Notes under the pieces: model-generated
What the model was told of the DNA's origin: nothing
Seen by the model: the letters and a program-made list of their open reading frames with translations, nothing else
Database searches by the model: none
Translations under genes and position numbers: made by a program
Assembly (NCBI GenBank): GCA_003344405.1
Contig: NOWV01000246.1
Coordinates: 1 to 64,000, forward strand
Direction of reading: 5' to 3'
DNA length: 64,000 bases
Source of the DNA: Trichoplax sp. H2
Lineage: Eukaryota > Placozoa > Uniplacotomia > Trichoplacea
In this document: one piece after another, positions 35,326 through 47,700 of the stretch
Numbering within the stretch: the first letter of the stretch is position 1
Layout of the letters: every line of letters starts with the position of its first letter

Positions 35326-36573
35326 CACTTACATTTGAGTTGTAATCTGTACGTTGTTATACGGTAGAAAGTATCATTTAAGTATAATGAATCATAGCAT
35401 CTTTTTAATTAGTATCATAACAACTAAAGACTAATTTCCGTTTTACCTTTCATCGTGTATTAGTATCAACTACGTAATTTTTTCTATGTCGTAAGTTACG
35501 ATTATTTAATTCATGTCTGATGAAGCGATTCTTAGTTGTAAGATCACTTCTCAAAAACGTGGGTTTATGTGGAGAAGAGTTGTTGTATTCATCATTAATG
35601 TTGACTTTTATCCTAATTTTATGAGATGTTAAAGTGATACATTTAACAAACTGTTTTTAATTTATTTTGCACTTTAAGTGGTTCTCAAGATGAATGTAGT
35701 ACTCCTTAGACGATATGCACGAGCTTTTTTGGTCTTCATTTTAAAGATAGGGCTTGCCTAAATTTTAAATCACAATACGCGTATTTAGGTCAATTAGAAT
35801 ATCATTGCTTATCTACGACACTTTTGCTAAAATTTTAATCTGCAACTTGTGACTTAGGTCGCAACATGGCTAATTAGGGAAATATAAGATGCTAATAATC
35901 GTAATTGCTATTTCTCTAGTAACAGATTTCGATTTAATCGCTTATGGGAATGAAAGATAATATATTTTTTTCCTTTTAGCTAAAATATAGCAGGAGGTCT
36001 CATTTAATAAAGGCTATAATCGTAAGCTTATATATGTACTCACAGTGGATGGCAGTAGATAATATAATAAAAACAATTTAAATGTCAATCTTTTGAAAGT
36101 CGCGTTACTTTTCTGTAAAATGAGCCCAGGCACATTCGTAGTCATGCTAGTTGATTAAGACTAGGTTAATGTCATTTTCGTTTTGCATATTATAAAGCCA
36201 ATGTTAAGGTTATTCGCAAACGATGTATGTAGCTGCTGGAATAACACAGCCGTTAGCGCACTTAGTTTTCGCCTTTGCAATCACCATTGTGATCAAAATT
36301 TATTATCACGTTTCTTTAACCGCAGTTGTACTGTATCACAAATAATCATATTCTACAAAAATATTAGTCTATAACAATTTAAGTACAATCGTTTTGCAAC
36401 TGCAATGGAAGAAAACCAATAAATAATTTGACTCTTATAAGCTGATATGCCTTGCAAATGTAGTGAAAAGGTAATCCTATACTGTTCATAACTTCTTTAC
36501 AATCTACGAATTTATGCTTTATGAATTTGCAACTTTCAGCTTGTAGATGAAATCTCTTTATAATTCATTGCAT
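35326..36573. other. Convergent interval between ABCC and GNPTG
   Basis: Non-coding by inspection: 3' flanks of two convergent genes. An open frame at 36183-36374 has no support from splice sites or composition. Confidence 0.5.
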
Positions 36574-38332
36574 CTATGTTTTATCGTTATCAAGTGAACT
36601 TAGATGCATTGTTTTGTTGTAAAGACAATCAGAGTCGTTTTTACATATCTTCAACCATTCCTTATCTGCCAAAACGTAAACAACTTTGCGAAGTTTCTCA
36701 ATTTCCGTGCAACAACTAAGACCATCCTTTAACAAATATTATATTACATATATTAGAAAAATTGCTCAAATCGCTGAAACGTATTCAACTGAAACCAGTA
36801 ACAGGATTAACAGCCTAAGGCTATTACAGCGTAATATTAAGTATACCGATCGATAAATTTTATAAAATTGAAAATTGGCGATTTAAGAACATATGCGTAA
36901 CTGCGTTAAGAAACGATTTAAAGTCTTTTAAATGATCTAAATTCAGCCACGTATACAGTTACGGTATAAATGAGAATCGCTAGGCACTACTGAATAGAGT
37001 GAACGACAAAAAACGCTTCGATGAGGTCAAGCTGCAGAATAAATGACACATATGAGAGAGAAAAATTGAAGCTAGAGTATACCTGTTTTTCTTCATTATT
37101 CGCCAATACATCTTTTCTTTTGTCATCTTCAGGTATCGAGTTTACTAGTTTCTCACTATCTTCATTCGGCTCTTTATCAATAGACGGTAAATTATCTAAA
37201 TTTTTGAAAGAAGATGCAGAGATTAAATATCAATGTCAACAAAAATTGGGAAGCAGCTTGTGAAATAATATAATTATCACTACAAATTTACCGACTTCTA
37301 CCTGAAACTGATCGAAGTACGGTTGATTCCACATCTAAAATAAATCCGGCTTCAACAAATATATCATTTCTCCACTTTTCCCTCCCCTGACAGCATAAGG
37401 GTGAATTTATCAACGTACGCTCGTATGAGCTATGCAAATCCTAGACATGACATGTTACCTTTTCTGTCACCTCTGCACTCAGTACTTGAACATCTAATCG
37501 GTCCAGCCTACTTTGCAAAGAATGACTGAGGTACGGATAGACTAACATCGCGTCATTGTAGCAAATTAAAGGAGTTTCAAAGATAACAGCATAGCAACAG
37601 GTTTCAGGCTCATTAACCGAAACAAGTTTATTTATTTCGCCACATTTTATGTATACCTTCATCATTATAGAACGTATCAATGAATGCAAAGAGTTTGTTG
37701 ACATCTAACTGGAAACAACGTTGATATAAATAACTAGTATGTATTTACTACCTTTGAAAATCGATGATACTCTCCACAGTCGTCGCCTTCATCCATAATC
37801 ATTGAAACGAATGTATCATTGACGATTTCCCATTGCTTCCATACTCTTTAACATGATGATAGTCTTGATAAATAACGCAATTATTATTTGAATACAAATA
37901 CTAGAATTGATTGACTACGGTTCAAGTACCCTAAAATTCCCTGATATCCGTTCCAAACTGTGATTTCGTGCTGCGTAATATTATTGAATGGACAGAATTT
38001 ATATTTGTATCTAAAAAATTGAAAGTTAAGATATACTCAATTACTGACGATCATGTATCATCATTACGTAATTGCTTTGGCTAATTTTAGCAGGCTGTTC
38101 GTGAATAGTTACCGTAATGGATATTTTATGACGTTCAACTACTAGTAAGTAAATAGATTTTCACCTTGTTTCTTCTAATTCAAAACAATCATTGCTTAAT
38201 TCTAACAGAGGTGTGGGACCTGTAATTTATATCATTAGATCATACAGCTTGTCATCTTGCAATGACAGATTTATAATTAATAGGCGCTGCTACTACACCT
38301 GAAGGCTTGCAAGGCTTAACTCTGGATTTTAA
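36574..38332 (-). CDS. GNPTG: GlcNAc-1-phosphotransferase gamma subunit (GNPTG), N-terminus unresolved
   Basis: Eight small minus-strand exons in transcription order: 38332-38299, 38219-38165, 38010-37930, 37845-37752, 37656-37459, 37386-37302, 37195-37083, 36726-36574. They join in phase to 271 codons including the stop. The product carries the MRH lectin fold: a Cys-containing strand, then YKYKFCPF with NNITQHE, GILG joined to [12 protein letters not shown], a GDDCG loop, and the [18 protein letters not shown] block. A DMAP1-like acidic segment and a Cys-rich helical tail follow, as in animal GNPTG. It is a secreted/Golgi subunit that helps GNPTAB tag lysosomal hydrolases with mannose 6-phosphate. 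The signal-peptide exon must lie upstream of 38332; none of the candidates there fits the required phase 0. Confidence 0.88.
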
Positions 38333-39043
38333 CTAAAGAAAAAGCAGATGGTTAATAAATAACAATTGTTATCATTTTAAGGCTAGAGTCAATTTTCACT
38401 CTTTGGATGATTTTACAGTCTGCACGAACTACGATTCCGTTCAGTAGAAGGTGGTGCAAATGAATCGTCTACGGTACAAGTGCTAACTTTGAGCTTATCC
38501 AATACGTCTATATTAAGAAACAAGCACCACTGCTATTCGCGTTTTACCTAAACCTACATCGTGTTAAAAGGAACTCATACATACATCGTTGCTATTTCTC
38601 CTTAATATTACGAAGATGGAGGTCAAGGTGTTTTATTAATAATAAAGCCCAATCCATAAGAAAGAGTCCCATATAGGATAGCGCGACAGGTATGGAATAG
38701 ATAAGGATGATAAAAGATATGATGTGAGGTACTTAATTAAAGTACAGTACTGTATGCTATCAAGAGAGATAGAGTGAATCAATTAATTCTAATTATAGGT
38801 CAAAAATCGATACGGTGCCACCGTATGATCAAATCAAGCAGCATATTTTTACAGTTTACTTACTGAAGATTGCTGAGTTGAGAAAAGTACGACCGTACAG
38901 GTTCCTCAACTATTTTAATCTTGCTGCTACTATCACTTGCAATACCTATTCAGTTTACAAATAGGTCATTAAGAAGCATTCATTCTACAATTCAAGTTTT
39001 AAAATTTCAATTACCAATACATTCAAGGTAAGTTTTAATTGTA
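38333..39043. other. 5' side of GNPTG
   Basis: Should contain the missing GNPTG first exon(s) on the minus strand. A 38-codon minus frame within roughly 38420-38540 (containing VDDSFAPPS) resembles the region before the MRH domain, but its donor phases do not match the next exon. A short AGTACAGTACTGTA run lies at about 38741-38755. Confidence 0.4.
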
Positions 39044-39425
39044 TTGAGTGAGGCATAAATCAAATATTAATTGTACTGGCTGTGCATTAAAGTAGGATCA
39101 CTACAATCGATGCATCGCCATTGCGTGCTGCTACCTTCAAGCTGAGCACAACATATAAATAACTTTTGGTCATCCAATATGATCGGAAAGATAGTGCTGA
39201 CTACAAGAAATGATTGCTGACTAATTTACCATGATTTCCAACTAGAAATAATATTGCGAACAAGGTATAACGACAGCAAGCAGCACTACTGGCAGGAAAC
39301 TTCATCATCGACTTTAGTCAAAAGGATGCAGGGCCAGCTGCTGCCAAGCCGTTTCTTGTACTGTATAGTTCTTTATACTGTATATTTTATGGAGTACTGT
39401 AGATGTACTGTACAGTACAGTACAG
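39044..39425 (+). repeat. Duplicated block, copy 2
   Basis: Near-identical to 19495-19870 (two substitutions in 306 bp, no indels). Upstream of 39044 the sequence is unique, so this marks at least one true boundary of the shared block unless the gap hides more. It leads directly into GTACW array D, as copy 1 leads into array A. Confidence 0.95.
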
Positions 39426-39590
39426 TACAGTACATACAGTACAGTACTGTACTGTACTGTACGGTATGAAGTCCTGGAAAGTACTGTACTGTACTGTACT
39501 GTACATTGTACAATTGTACAGTACATACTGTACTGTATTATAACATTATGCTGTACAGTATACAGTACTGTACGAGCATAAAGTACAGTA
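39358..39590. repeat. GTACW pentamer array D
   Basis: GTACW units with irregular A/T choice, following the duplicated block and ending about 250 bp before the ERCC1 ATG. It lies in the interval between the divergent GNPTG (minus) and ERCC1 (plus) genes. Open frames on both strands are repeat artefacts. Confidence 0.9.
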
Positions 39591-39844
39591 CGCAGTTTCG
39601 CTTAGCTTTGCATATCATTCTTGATGGAGGATAGGAATTCATAGGATGGAAGCGAGCTAAACATGAACTAAAATATGGACTAGTAGTCCATAATTAAAAT
39701 CGATTACAAATCTATTCTTGCCAGTAGTAGTTCAAGAACATTACAGCTTTTGCTAAATAAACGCCTGAGACACAACAATTACAGGAGTGATTACTACTCT
39801 TAACCAGTTTTTTATTGTATTTATCATTTCTTCTGGTGGTGGAA

Positions 39845-42800
39845 ATGGCGGAGGATGAGAGCAAAGACCACGAAAAACAAACCAATATTGCAAAGGTAGA
39901 GTGTAACTTGCTTCCTACGATATTGACATTCCAATTTCTGTCTGTAGATTGATGAAAGATTGATTTCTGTACCATGAACACTGGATGAGGAGATCCAGAA
40001 AAATTAATCGAGCTTGCAGTATACTGACTATAAGGTTGCACTGTATTTGTTGTCTATCTATTTACTGTACGCGTCTATCGGATAAAGTAGAGTTTACTAC
40101 GTATAAAGTGTGCCAGCGTTCGCTACAGCTATGACGTAGAATAGATAACTTAAAATAGAATTGCGAGCATACCCTATGCAGTACATCAGCAAATAATTTA
40201 TCCGTTTCAAGGTGATAATGTCCTGCTACCTTGGTCTAGATTCCTTCTCCAGACGTCTACGTACAGTATTACTTTACCACAAGCTTGGTTACATTAAAAA
40301 CTGGTCAATTTGTATCTAAATTTAAATGAATCAGCGCATCGTGTCGAATTGATTATTCGTACTAAAATGGATATGAATTACACTGCAGGTGTCATCGTTC
40401 AAGCAAGCCTTCTCTTTTATCAAGGACAGTTCGCACTATCAAGAAATAGAAGCCAGCAGCTCATCGTCGAATATAAGGTTACCAGTATTCATTTCCAAAA
40501 ATATTGATGTTAGATACTGTAGCTATAAATATTTATACAGTATAATGACAGTCATTGACAATGAACTGATTAATAGTGCTCATGAAGTGAAATAAGTAAC
40601 ACATTGCTAACATTAGATGATGTCTTGCTTGTCAAATACAGTCTTCCTCGACAACCTTTAAACACTAACTGTATCACCGTCAATCCTAAACAGGTATCGT
40701 AGTAATTAACTTATCTAACAAACTACGCGTATTACGCAAAACTATATTGGATTTTAATTATCCTTATCGAATATTGATTGATTGGCTTAGTATACCTACT
40801 GTAATAATATAAGTAGCGTTTTATGTGCAGGGTAACTTTATGATTGTTCACCTTATTGTACATTGGTTGTTCCTTGTAGTGTATACGGTTTATTCTATAG
40901 AACTGAATATCGTGTTGGTAATTCACCTTCGCTCTAGAATAATCTACGCTTTGAAAATTAATACCAATTGTCTATAGTTAGTCTTGTTTAATTTTAGCGT
41001 TAAGCTATACGCGTATATTTCAATTTGATATAAAATTTTCGGTAACATGATAAGCTCTTTAGTATGTTATAAAAACTAGTTTCCTCTATCATAAATACAT
41101 TATAGAAAGGTACAATATGTCCTCAGTCTATAAAATGTACTGCTGCGATAATTGATTAGTATTAACGAAATTACTAATGTTATGCTATAGCGCGGCAACC
41201 CTATTATTCAATATATCACTAGCGTCCCTTTGGAATATGGAGATATAGTTCCAGATTATGTCTTAGGCAAAACGACATGTGCTTTATATCTTAGGTATTT
41301 TTATTAAATAATTAATACGCCTTCATTGTAATATATTCATACAGTAATTTATGTAATTCAGTTTCGGAATTAACTCAAAGGCTTGTTAAAGTTTAAGGTA
41401 TCACAATTTACATCCGAATTACATTCATGAACGGTTAAAGAAGCTTGGTTATGCCTTTGAAATGCGGATTCTTTTGGTGCAAGTCGACCTGGTAACTAGA
41501 CAGGAACAGTCTATAGAGAGAGAAATTTCTGAGTTTTCTACTATACTTAGTTTCTGAGAGTATCCTACAGTTTTACCAATGACAGACTGCCATTATTTAA
41601 CTCACTAGTTTCTTGATTTTAATTATAGAAAGATTGTCAGCAGGCATTAAATGAATTAGCAAGAATAGCAGTTATGGCCGACTGCACATTAATTTTAGCT
41701 TGGAGGTATGTCACGTTTGCGACACAATTAAGACTATTTTTGACTTTCAAATTTGTAAATATTTATCATTTCTAAAATTGGACCCTTAAAGACATGTCTG
41801 TCAATTATTTTCTATCTAAACACCGGATCGATTGTTTATTCCTCGAATAAATATAACTAACTATAGGTTTTCATGTAATACGCTCTGGGCAATTTGAGAT
41901 AACTTCATGAGATATTGCATATCTATGTATATGTGCTCTGACTGTAATTACTTACACGCTGATTGTTTGAAAGCAAGTATGAATACTTTGAGAGGCATGT
42001 CTTAGTATTGCTTATGAAAAGCAGTTGAAAACAGTTGCGATTTTTAATCTTATACATGTGCAGTATGATGATGCATTCAAGTCGTTTAGAATAACTGTAA
42101 AGTGAATAGATTTTTATGTGTATTACTAGCATGCTATGTGGCTATTACGCCGCTCTAGTATATACTTACGAGATTAGGGAGAACGTGACTGAATATTAGA
42201 TCAAAATTTAGAGTACCTAGTAGAATTCTTATTGATATTCTTAATCTGTTCAAGAATTTTGATTGAGAAATTGAACGTAATGCGATTTCATAATTTATTC
42301 GCATGTAATTGTATTGTAGTAGTGAAGAAGCAGGTCGATATTTAGAAACATATAAAGCCTACGAAAATAAGCCTCCTGATTTATTGAAAGAAAAAGTGGA
42401 CAAGGATTACCTTTCTAAGGTTCAACTACCTCTTATATCATGCGCATAATTTGTTCAATGAACTAGATCAATATTTCGCAACCTGCAAATTACCTTCTAG
42501 GCCATTCCATTAATTTTTACCTTAATAGTTAACAGATTGCTTAACCACAATTAAATCAGTCAATCGTGGTGATGTCATTACTTTACAATCGACGTTTGGG
42601 GTAATAAAATCTTTCCTGATTGTAAAGACAGTAAATTCATAACGTTGAGTAATTGTAGGTGTCTACGTTATTTAGAGTATGGATAATATTATATCGGCGT
42701 CCGTCCAAGATTTGGCTTTATGTCCCGGGATCGGATTACAAAAGGTATGCAATATGATTGTTGTCTCAGCATATCATTTTAGTAATGAAGTAAGAATTTA

Positions 42801-42989
42801 CGAGTAGAGTGAATAGATCTCACCACCCAGTTAATAAAAGTTTCGAAAACGTTTTCTTTGACACAATTTGTGGTAATTTTCGACATTTTTCATTTAAAGG
42901 CGAAGAGAATTCATGCACTTTTTAGGGAACCATTTTTAACAAAACATAAGAAAATCAAATCGGAGAATTACAATACTGGAGACAGCTAA
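39845..42989 (+). CDS. ERCC1: ERCC1, XPF partner in excision repair (266 aa)
   Basis: Ten exons: 39845-39895, 40389-40477, 40642-40693, 41191-41294, 41392-41491, 41629-41705, 42323-42419, 42529-42600, 42676-42744, 42900-42989. They give 801 nt with every phase consistent. The central domain is clear: [28 protein letters not shown], the [19 protein letters not shown] run, LLVQVDL, and [10 protein letters not shown] with EEAGRYLE. A tandem helix-hairpin-helix domain follows (CLTTIKSVN, then [20 protein letters not shown]), which pairs with XPF. The nuclease motif is degenerate, as in all ERCC1. The N-terminus is short and acidic, as expected before the XPA-binding loop. ERCC1-XPF cuts 5' of lesions in nucleotide excision repair and acts in interstrand crosslink repair. 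The stop lies 31 bp from the stop of the convergent gene. Confidence 0.96.
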
Positions 42990-43020
42990 TCCTTCAGCGC
43001 TTCTATTGACAATAATTGAA

Positions 43021-43794
43021 TTAATCCTCAGCTCGATTAATCAAAAGCAAGATATTTAATTTCTCCCATATACGCAAAATGCAAGCGCTATTTTGCCTAT
43101 AAAGTGCAATTAAAGAAATCGTTTCATATTTGCAGTTCTGTAGATGCACACGCTGCTCTCCATCAACTGTAATCTCTGTTGCGTAAGATGAAATACAGTT
43201 TTTAGACAACATTTTTTTACTTGTGGCATCAGTTGTAGCTTTAACATGCGAACTATTTACGTACATTAGCGGTAGTTCTGATATTGGACAGTTTTTATAG
43301 TATGATTAATCGTATTGTTGTATATTTTCTGCATTAGTTAATGATGGTTAGAGTAGATATACAAAGTATCAAAAACTACAGTCTGTGGTAAATGTTATTA
43401 CCCGCCAGCATTGGTAATTTTGTATTTTGTTCCGTATATCTGACATCACAGAATAGGACTTTGTGTTAGATGTCGCCTACACATTAGCCTACCTAATATA
43501 AAATCAATCTCAACATTGTTAACTGGTTATATTTATGCACAACGTGGAAACTGACCATAATGTTTTAGTACCATATTAAAGTCAATCGATGTAGCGTCGT
43601 AAACCTTCGCAAAGTGTTCTACCGACCATTTACGAAAAATTGAAACATCACGATTCTGCTACGCAATCATTTACATTAATATTAAAAGTGTGGTGATTAT
43701 CAGTTTCTTAGATTTGAGCTATTATTACTTTATCTGGAGTACGACGATCAATTTGTTCATGTGAATCTTTTATATCCATTTGTACATAATTCAT
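43021..43794 (-). CDS. Unrecognised four-exon gene (about 160 aa)
   Basis: Minus-strand exons 43794-43729, 43658-43556, 43458-43402 and 43277-43021 splice in phase to 483 nt with a terminal TAA. The last exon (85 codons) and the second (about 34 codons, with FRKWSVEHFAKVYD) have protein-like composition. The third exon is short and its acceptor weak, so it is the least certain part. The product has no signal peptide or clear membrane helix. A hydrophobic C-terminal helix (ILRIWEKLNILLLIN) could mediate protein contact. I do not recognise the family. It converges tightly on ERCC1 and its ATG lies 13 bp from a candidate plus-strand ATG. Confidence 0.5.
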
Positions 43795-43806
43795 ACTGAT
43801 TGCGAT

Positions 43807-44707
43807 ATGATAATGGCTAATAGTAAAGCAAGTACAGGAAGCTTTTCTGTCATGTCTGATCTAGAATTAATTAGAAGTAATAAATTCGGAATGACAAATA
43901 TGAAAAATACCGCGATGGACGTTGTTCTTAATGTGAGAATAAACATACTAATTAGATTATTTTTATTCCGTCATCGCCATCCTATATTTATTTAAATGCA
44001 TCTTTAATCAGCATGCGTGGGTTGAATATTTGAATAATATAAATTTACAAGTTGATTTTTTGGCTACCTGCTGATTTCTATTTATTAAAACATTTCTCCA
44101 TCGGACAAATTTCTCATAGCATTAACTTTGTTTCCTATGCAATCCTGTAAATTTTTCCCGTCAAGTTCTTTCTTAAAAAATTTATTGCATACCGTAACAC
44201 AAAATAACTTCAAGTGGGTGCTTTGCTTCAACTTTTCCCTCGCTCACTTACAATATCGAAGAAATTGATCAGATCTCTAGAAGCGATTGATTTAATTACG
44301 ATCTTTCTCTACTGCTATTGCTTCATTACCAAACATCTACTTTGATAGAAAAAGTTCGCAAGGATAATTAACTTCCCTTGCAAGAAATCGGAAAACGTAA
44401 GTTTTTGGTTTTTTTAATCGAGCAAAATTCATTAGTTCTATCGAAATTATTGCATAGATTAACTTTGTCTCTTCATATTTTCATCACATGATTTGCATGA
44501 TCGAATAAAGATAAAATTTTTCTAATTTTTTTCACTTTTTGTTCGAAAGTTCGCTAGAACGATCCTATTCTTACTTTATGATCTGAATGTTTGTTACCGC
44601 TTTAGGACTCTTCCATTTTATATCTTAAACAATTTTCAAAAGTTACTAACCAAGAAAGAAAAATATTGCAATTCGGCAGTAATATTTTCCGGTATAAAAT
44701 CAGTTAG
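43807..44707 (+). CDS. Doubtful three-exon small gene (91 aa)
   Basis: ATG 43807 opens 42 codons to a GTGAGA donor after 43932. Exon 44349-44396 (16 codons) ends at a strong GTAAGT, and exon 44606-44707 (33 codons plus TAG) follows a good TTTAG acceptor. All junctions are phase 0 and the composition is plausible. However, the first exon starts 13 bp from an opposing start codon, and the last ends 20 bp before the start codon of the L1CAM-like gene. It may instead be a 5' leader of that gene, or chance. Confidence 0.22.
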
Positions 44708-44727
44708 TCCAATTAGTGGCATTAAAC

Positions 44728-47700
44728 ATGAGGAATAAATTGTTTTTAATCAAGATTTGGCTTTTTATCTTGGCAATATTATTGATTGATTTAATTCACT
44801 GTCAAAGCAGTTCACAAAAATCGCCGACAATTATTTTTCCAATGTTAAATTATGTTGGTAATAATGCCATTGATACAAACGCTTCTTTGGAATTTGTTGT
44901 TCCATGTTCAGTCATGTTTGGAGATCAGCGGCGTTGGCTTCACAATGGCGTGATTGTACAGTATAACGATCGAATCAAGATCAAAAATTATGCATTAAGT
45001 ATTGAGCCGTTCCAATTACAAGATTCAGGCACTTATCGGTGTCAAGCATCAAATCGTTATGGAACTGCAATAAGTCGTTACGCGAAGATAGAAGCAGCTA
45101 AAGTACCTGTTATTGATAGTGCAGGAGTATCTTATCAGCTTCAACCAGGTATAGCTGCTAACTTAAATTGCCAATTGCCATCAAGTCAATCACCAATGCC
45201 GAGCCTGATTTATTGGAAACAACGATCAACAAATAAAATAATCGTAGAAGATGAACGAATCACTGTATCCGCGGTCAATGGAAATTTATATTTTGCTAAC
45301 ACACAAGTATCGGATTCTAATGAGTACCAATGTCATGTCGTTTTTACATTGCGCCATCCCTATCGTCAGCGGGATAATCGTAATATCAGTTTAAATGGAA
45401 ATTGGCAGACTGTACGTATTAGTGGAGCACCATTTACACAAACACATCCATTCGCAGAAATTCTTGCTTCTGCAACACATGTAGTAGAAGGAGATTACAT
45501 TGTCCTCGAGTGTATAGTAGGCGGTTATCCGATTCCCGATGTGGCATGGTATAAAGATGGTCGCACTCTAGAACCTAGTAATAGTGTGGCCTATCAATTA
45601 TCAGCTCGATCTCGACGCCTTCGCATTACCGAAGCCAAATCTACCGACAGTGGCATTTACACTTGCATAACTAAAAATCGCCATTCTACTACCAATACGT
45701 CTGTAACTTTGCACATCTATACGGAACCACTATGGATCAGCCCTCCAGAAGATACTTACATTTTAGAAAAGAAACGCTTCGATTGGCCTTGCCTAGCATC
45801 CGGTATCGACATTACTTACAAGTGGTTTATCAATGGGAAACCGATAACTAATTCATCGAGATATCAAAGTTGGCCAAATGGTACCTTAACAATCCACGAT
45901 GTCAAAGTAAGCGACACAGCAATCTATACTTGTAATGCTGAGACACTATTTGAAAATATCGCCCAATCTGCTTACCTTAATGTCAGTATACGAGCTCCTG
46001 TTATTCAATATTTCCCTCACAGTATTATTCATCTTAATGCTGGAGATAGAGCTAGAATTTATTGTAATGCAACTGGTGGTCCAACACCTGTCATCAGCTT
46101 TCTTAAAGATGGTAAACCATTGCAAGATCAGGCCACCGATCGAATAGAATTAATCCAAGGTATTGGATTAATTATACAGAATATTTCATTAGCAGACGCT
46201 GGTCAATATGGATGTGTAGCTAAAAATCGGTTGGGTACTACTGAACGGTATGTAACTATAATTGTTTATCAGCAGACGGAGGTAAAAATCCAACCTGTCA
46301 ATATCATCAATAAGAAAAATACCAATTTAACCCTGTCATGTTCTATCTATAAAGATAGTCGATTAAGAATCAATGTTACATGGTTGACAGCTATGGAGAA
46401 TCACGTTACCAAGTATACCATTTCTACTTATCAAGAAAGGAAAAATCTATATATTAGCACGTTATCGCTATATCAAGTCCAAGTTCATGATAGCGGTACT
46501 TATACTTGCATAGTAGAAACGTTTGTACCCACTAAAGGTATCATTGAAAGTACGGCTCGAAGCGAAATTACCATCAAGAAGCAAGATGTTCCTGATCCAC
46601 CTTATAATGTCCATTGCTATAGTCTTAATACATCTGCAATTCGACTAGAATGGACAGCTGGTGATAGCAATTTAGCAGCGATTAAAGAATTTAACTTAGC
46701 CGTTGTTATGACAACTATTTCTTCATTGCCTAGATCTATAATGACTGCCAATGTTTCCGCATCCATTAATTCTATTGATGTGCCGGTTCAACCCTATAAC
46801 ACCTATCTACTTTTCGTTGCAGCAACAAATTTATATGGCATTGGTCTTACAACTCGTACCGAATGTAACGCAACAATATATGATATTCCTCATCTTGTAC
46901 CATCCTATTTGCGCGCTCGAGCAAGTTCATATACAGCTGATGTAATTTATACAAGCTGGATTCCAATACCCCGTATTTATTATAACGCCCCTGGCTTTGG
47001 TTATAAAATCGTTGTCAATAGGGTAACGCCGAATGGTTTACAACGTGTGAAAAGATCTGCAACAGCAACGGTTCGATACGGCAATGTATCAAGTGAGATT
47101 ATTGAAGGGCTACTACCAAATATGATCTATGAAGTTAAAGTTATTTCCTTCAATGATATGGGCGATAGTGATGTCGATGGAGAGACCCTATTGGTGAGAA
47201 CTGGAGAATCTCCGCCAACCTTTGTTCCATCAAATCTGTATATCTACCCTATTGCGCCAACAAGAGCTTGGCTTGCTTGGCATACTAATAAAAGTATGCA
47301 ACGATATAATATTCAAGGTTATAAGGTGAGAGTTTGAATTCAGTTTAAGCTTCCGGTATTTTAATTCCTTATAGGATACCTGATATTTCTCGTAGAACAA
47401 TTCTACGTCTAGTGACATTATGTATAGTATGGATTTATGATAAATTTAAAATTGAACAAATATATTACTTGTATGTCTTAAATATTCTAAGATCGCCCTT
47501 ATAACCGTAATATTTTGATTTTTTGGTATATGGCGTTTAAGTTGCGTACTAACGCTTTTTAATTTTTGAAGAACGCTAACGATTTTGCTTTATTTGCGGT
47601 TATTAGGTTGCATATTGGATTGAAAGTGATATTCAGACCACTTCAACTATTAATGCGGCCAATAATGCCACCGAAATCATTATTGAAGATTTACGGCCTT

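Noticed and set aside
39712-40041. 109-codon minus-strand frame
   Set aside because: It overlaps the first ERCC1 exon antisense and has no independent support.
44693-44700. TATAAAAT before the L1CAM-like gene as a TATA box
   Set aside because: It is only 28 bp from the start codon, which would leave almost no 5' UTR; it is more likely AT-rich background or part of an upstream exon.
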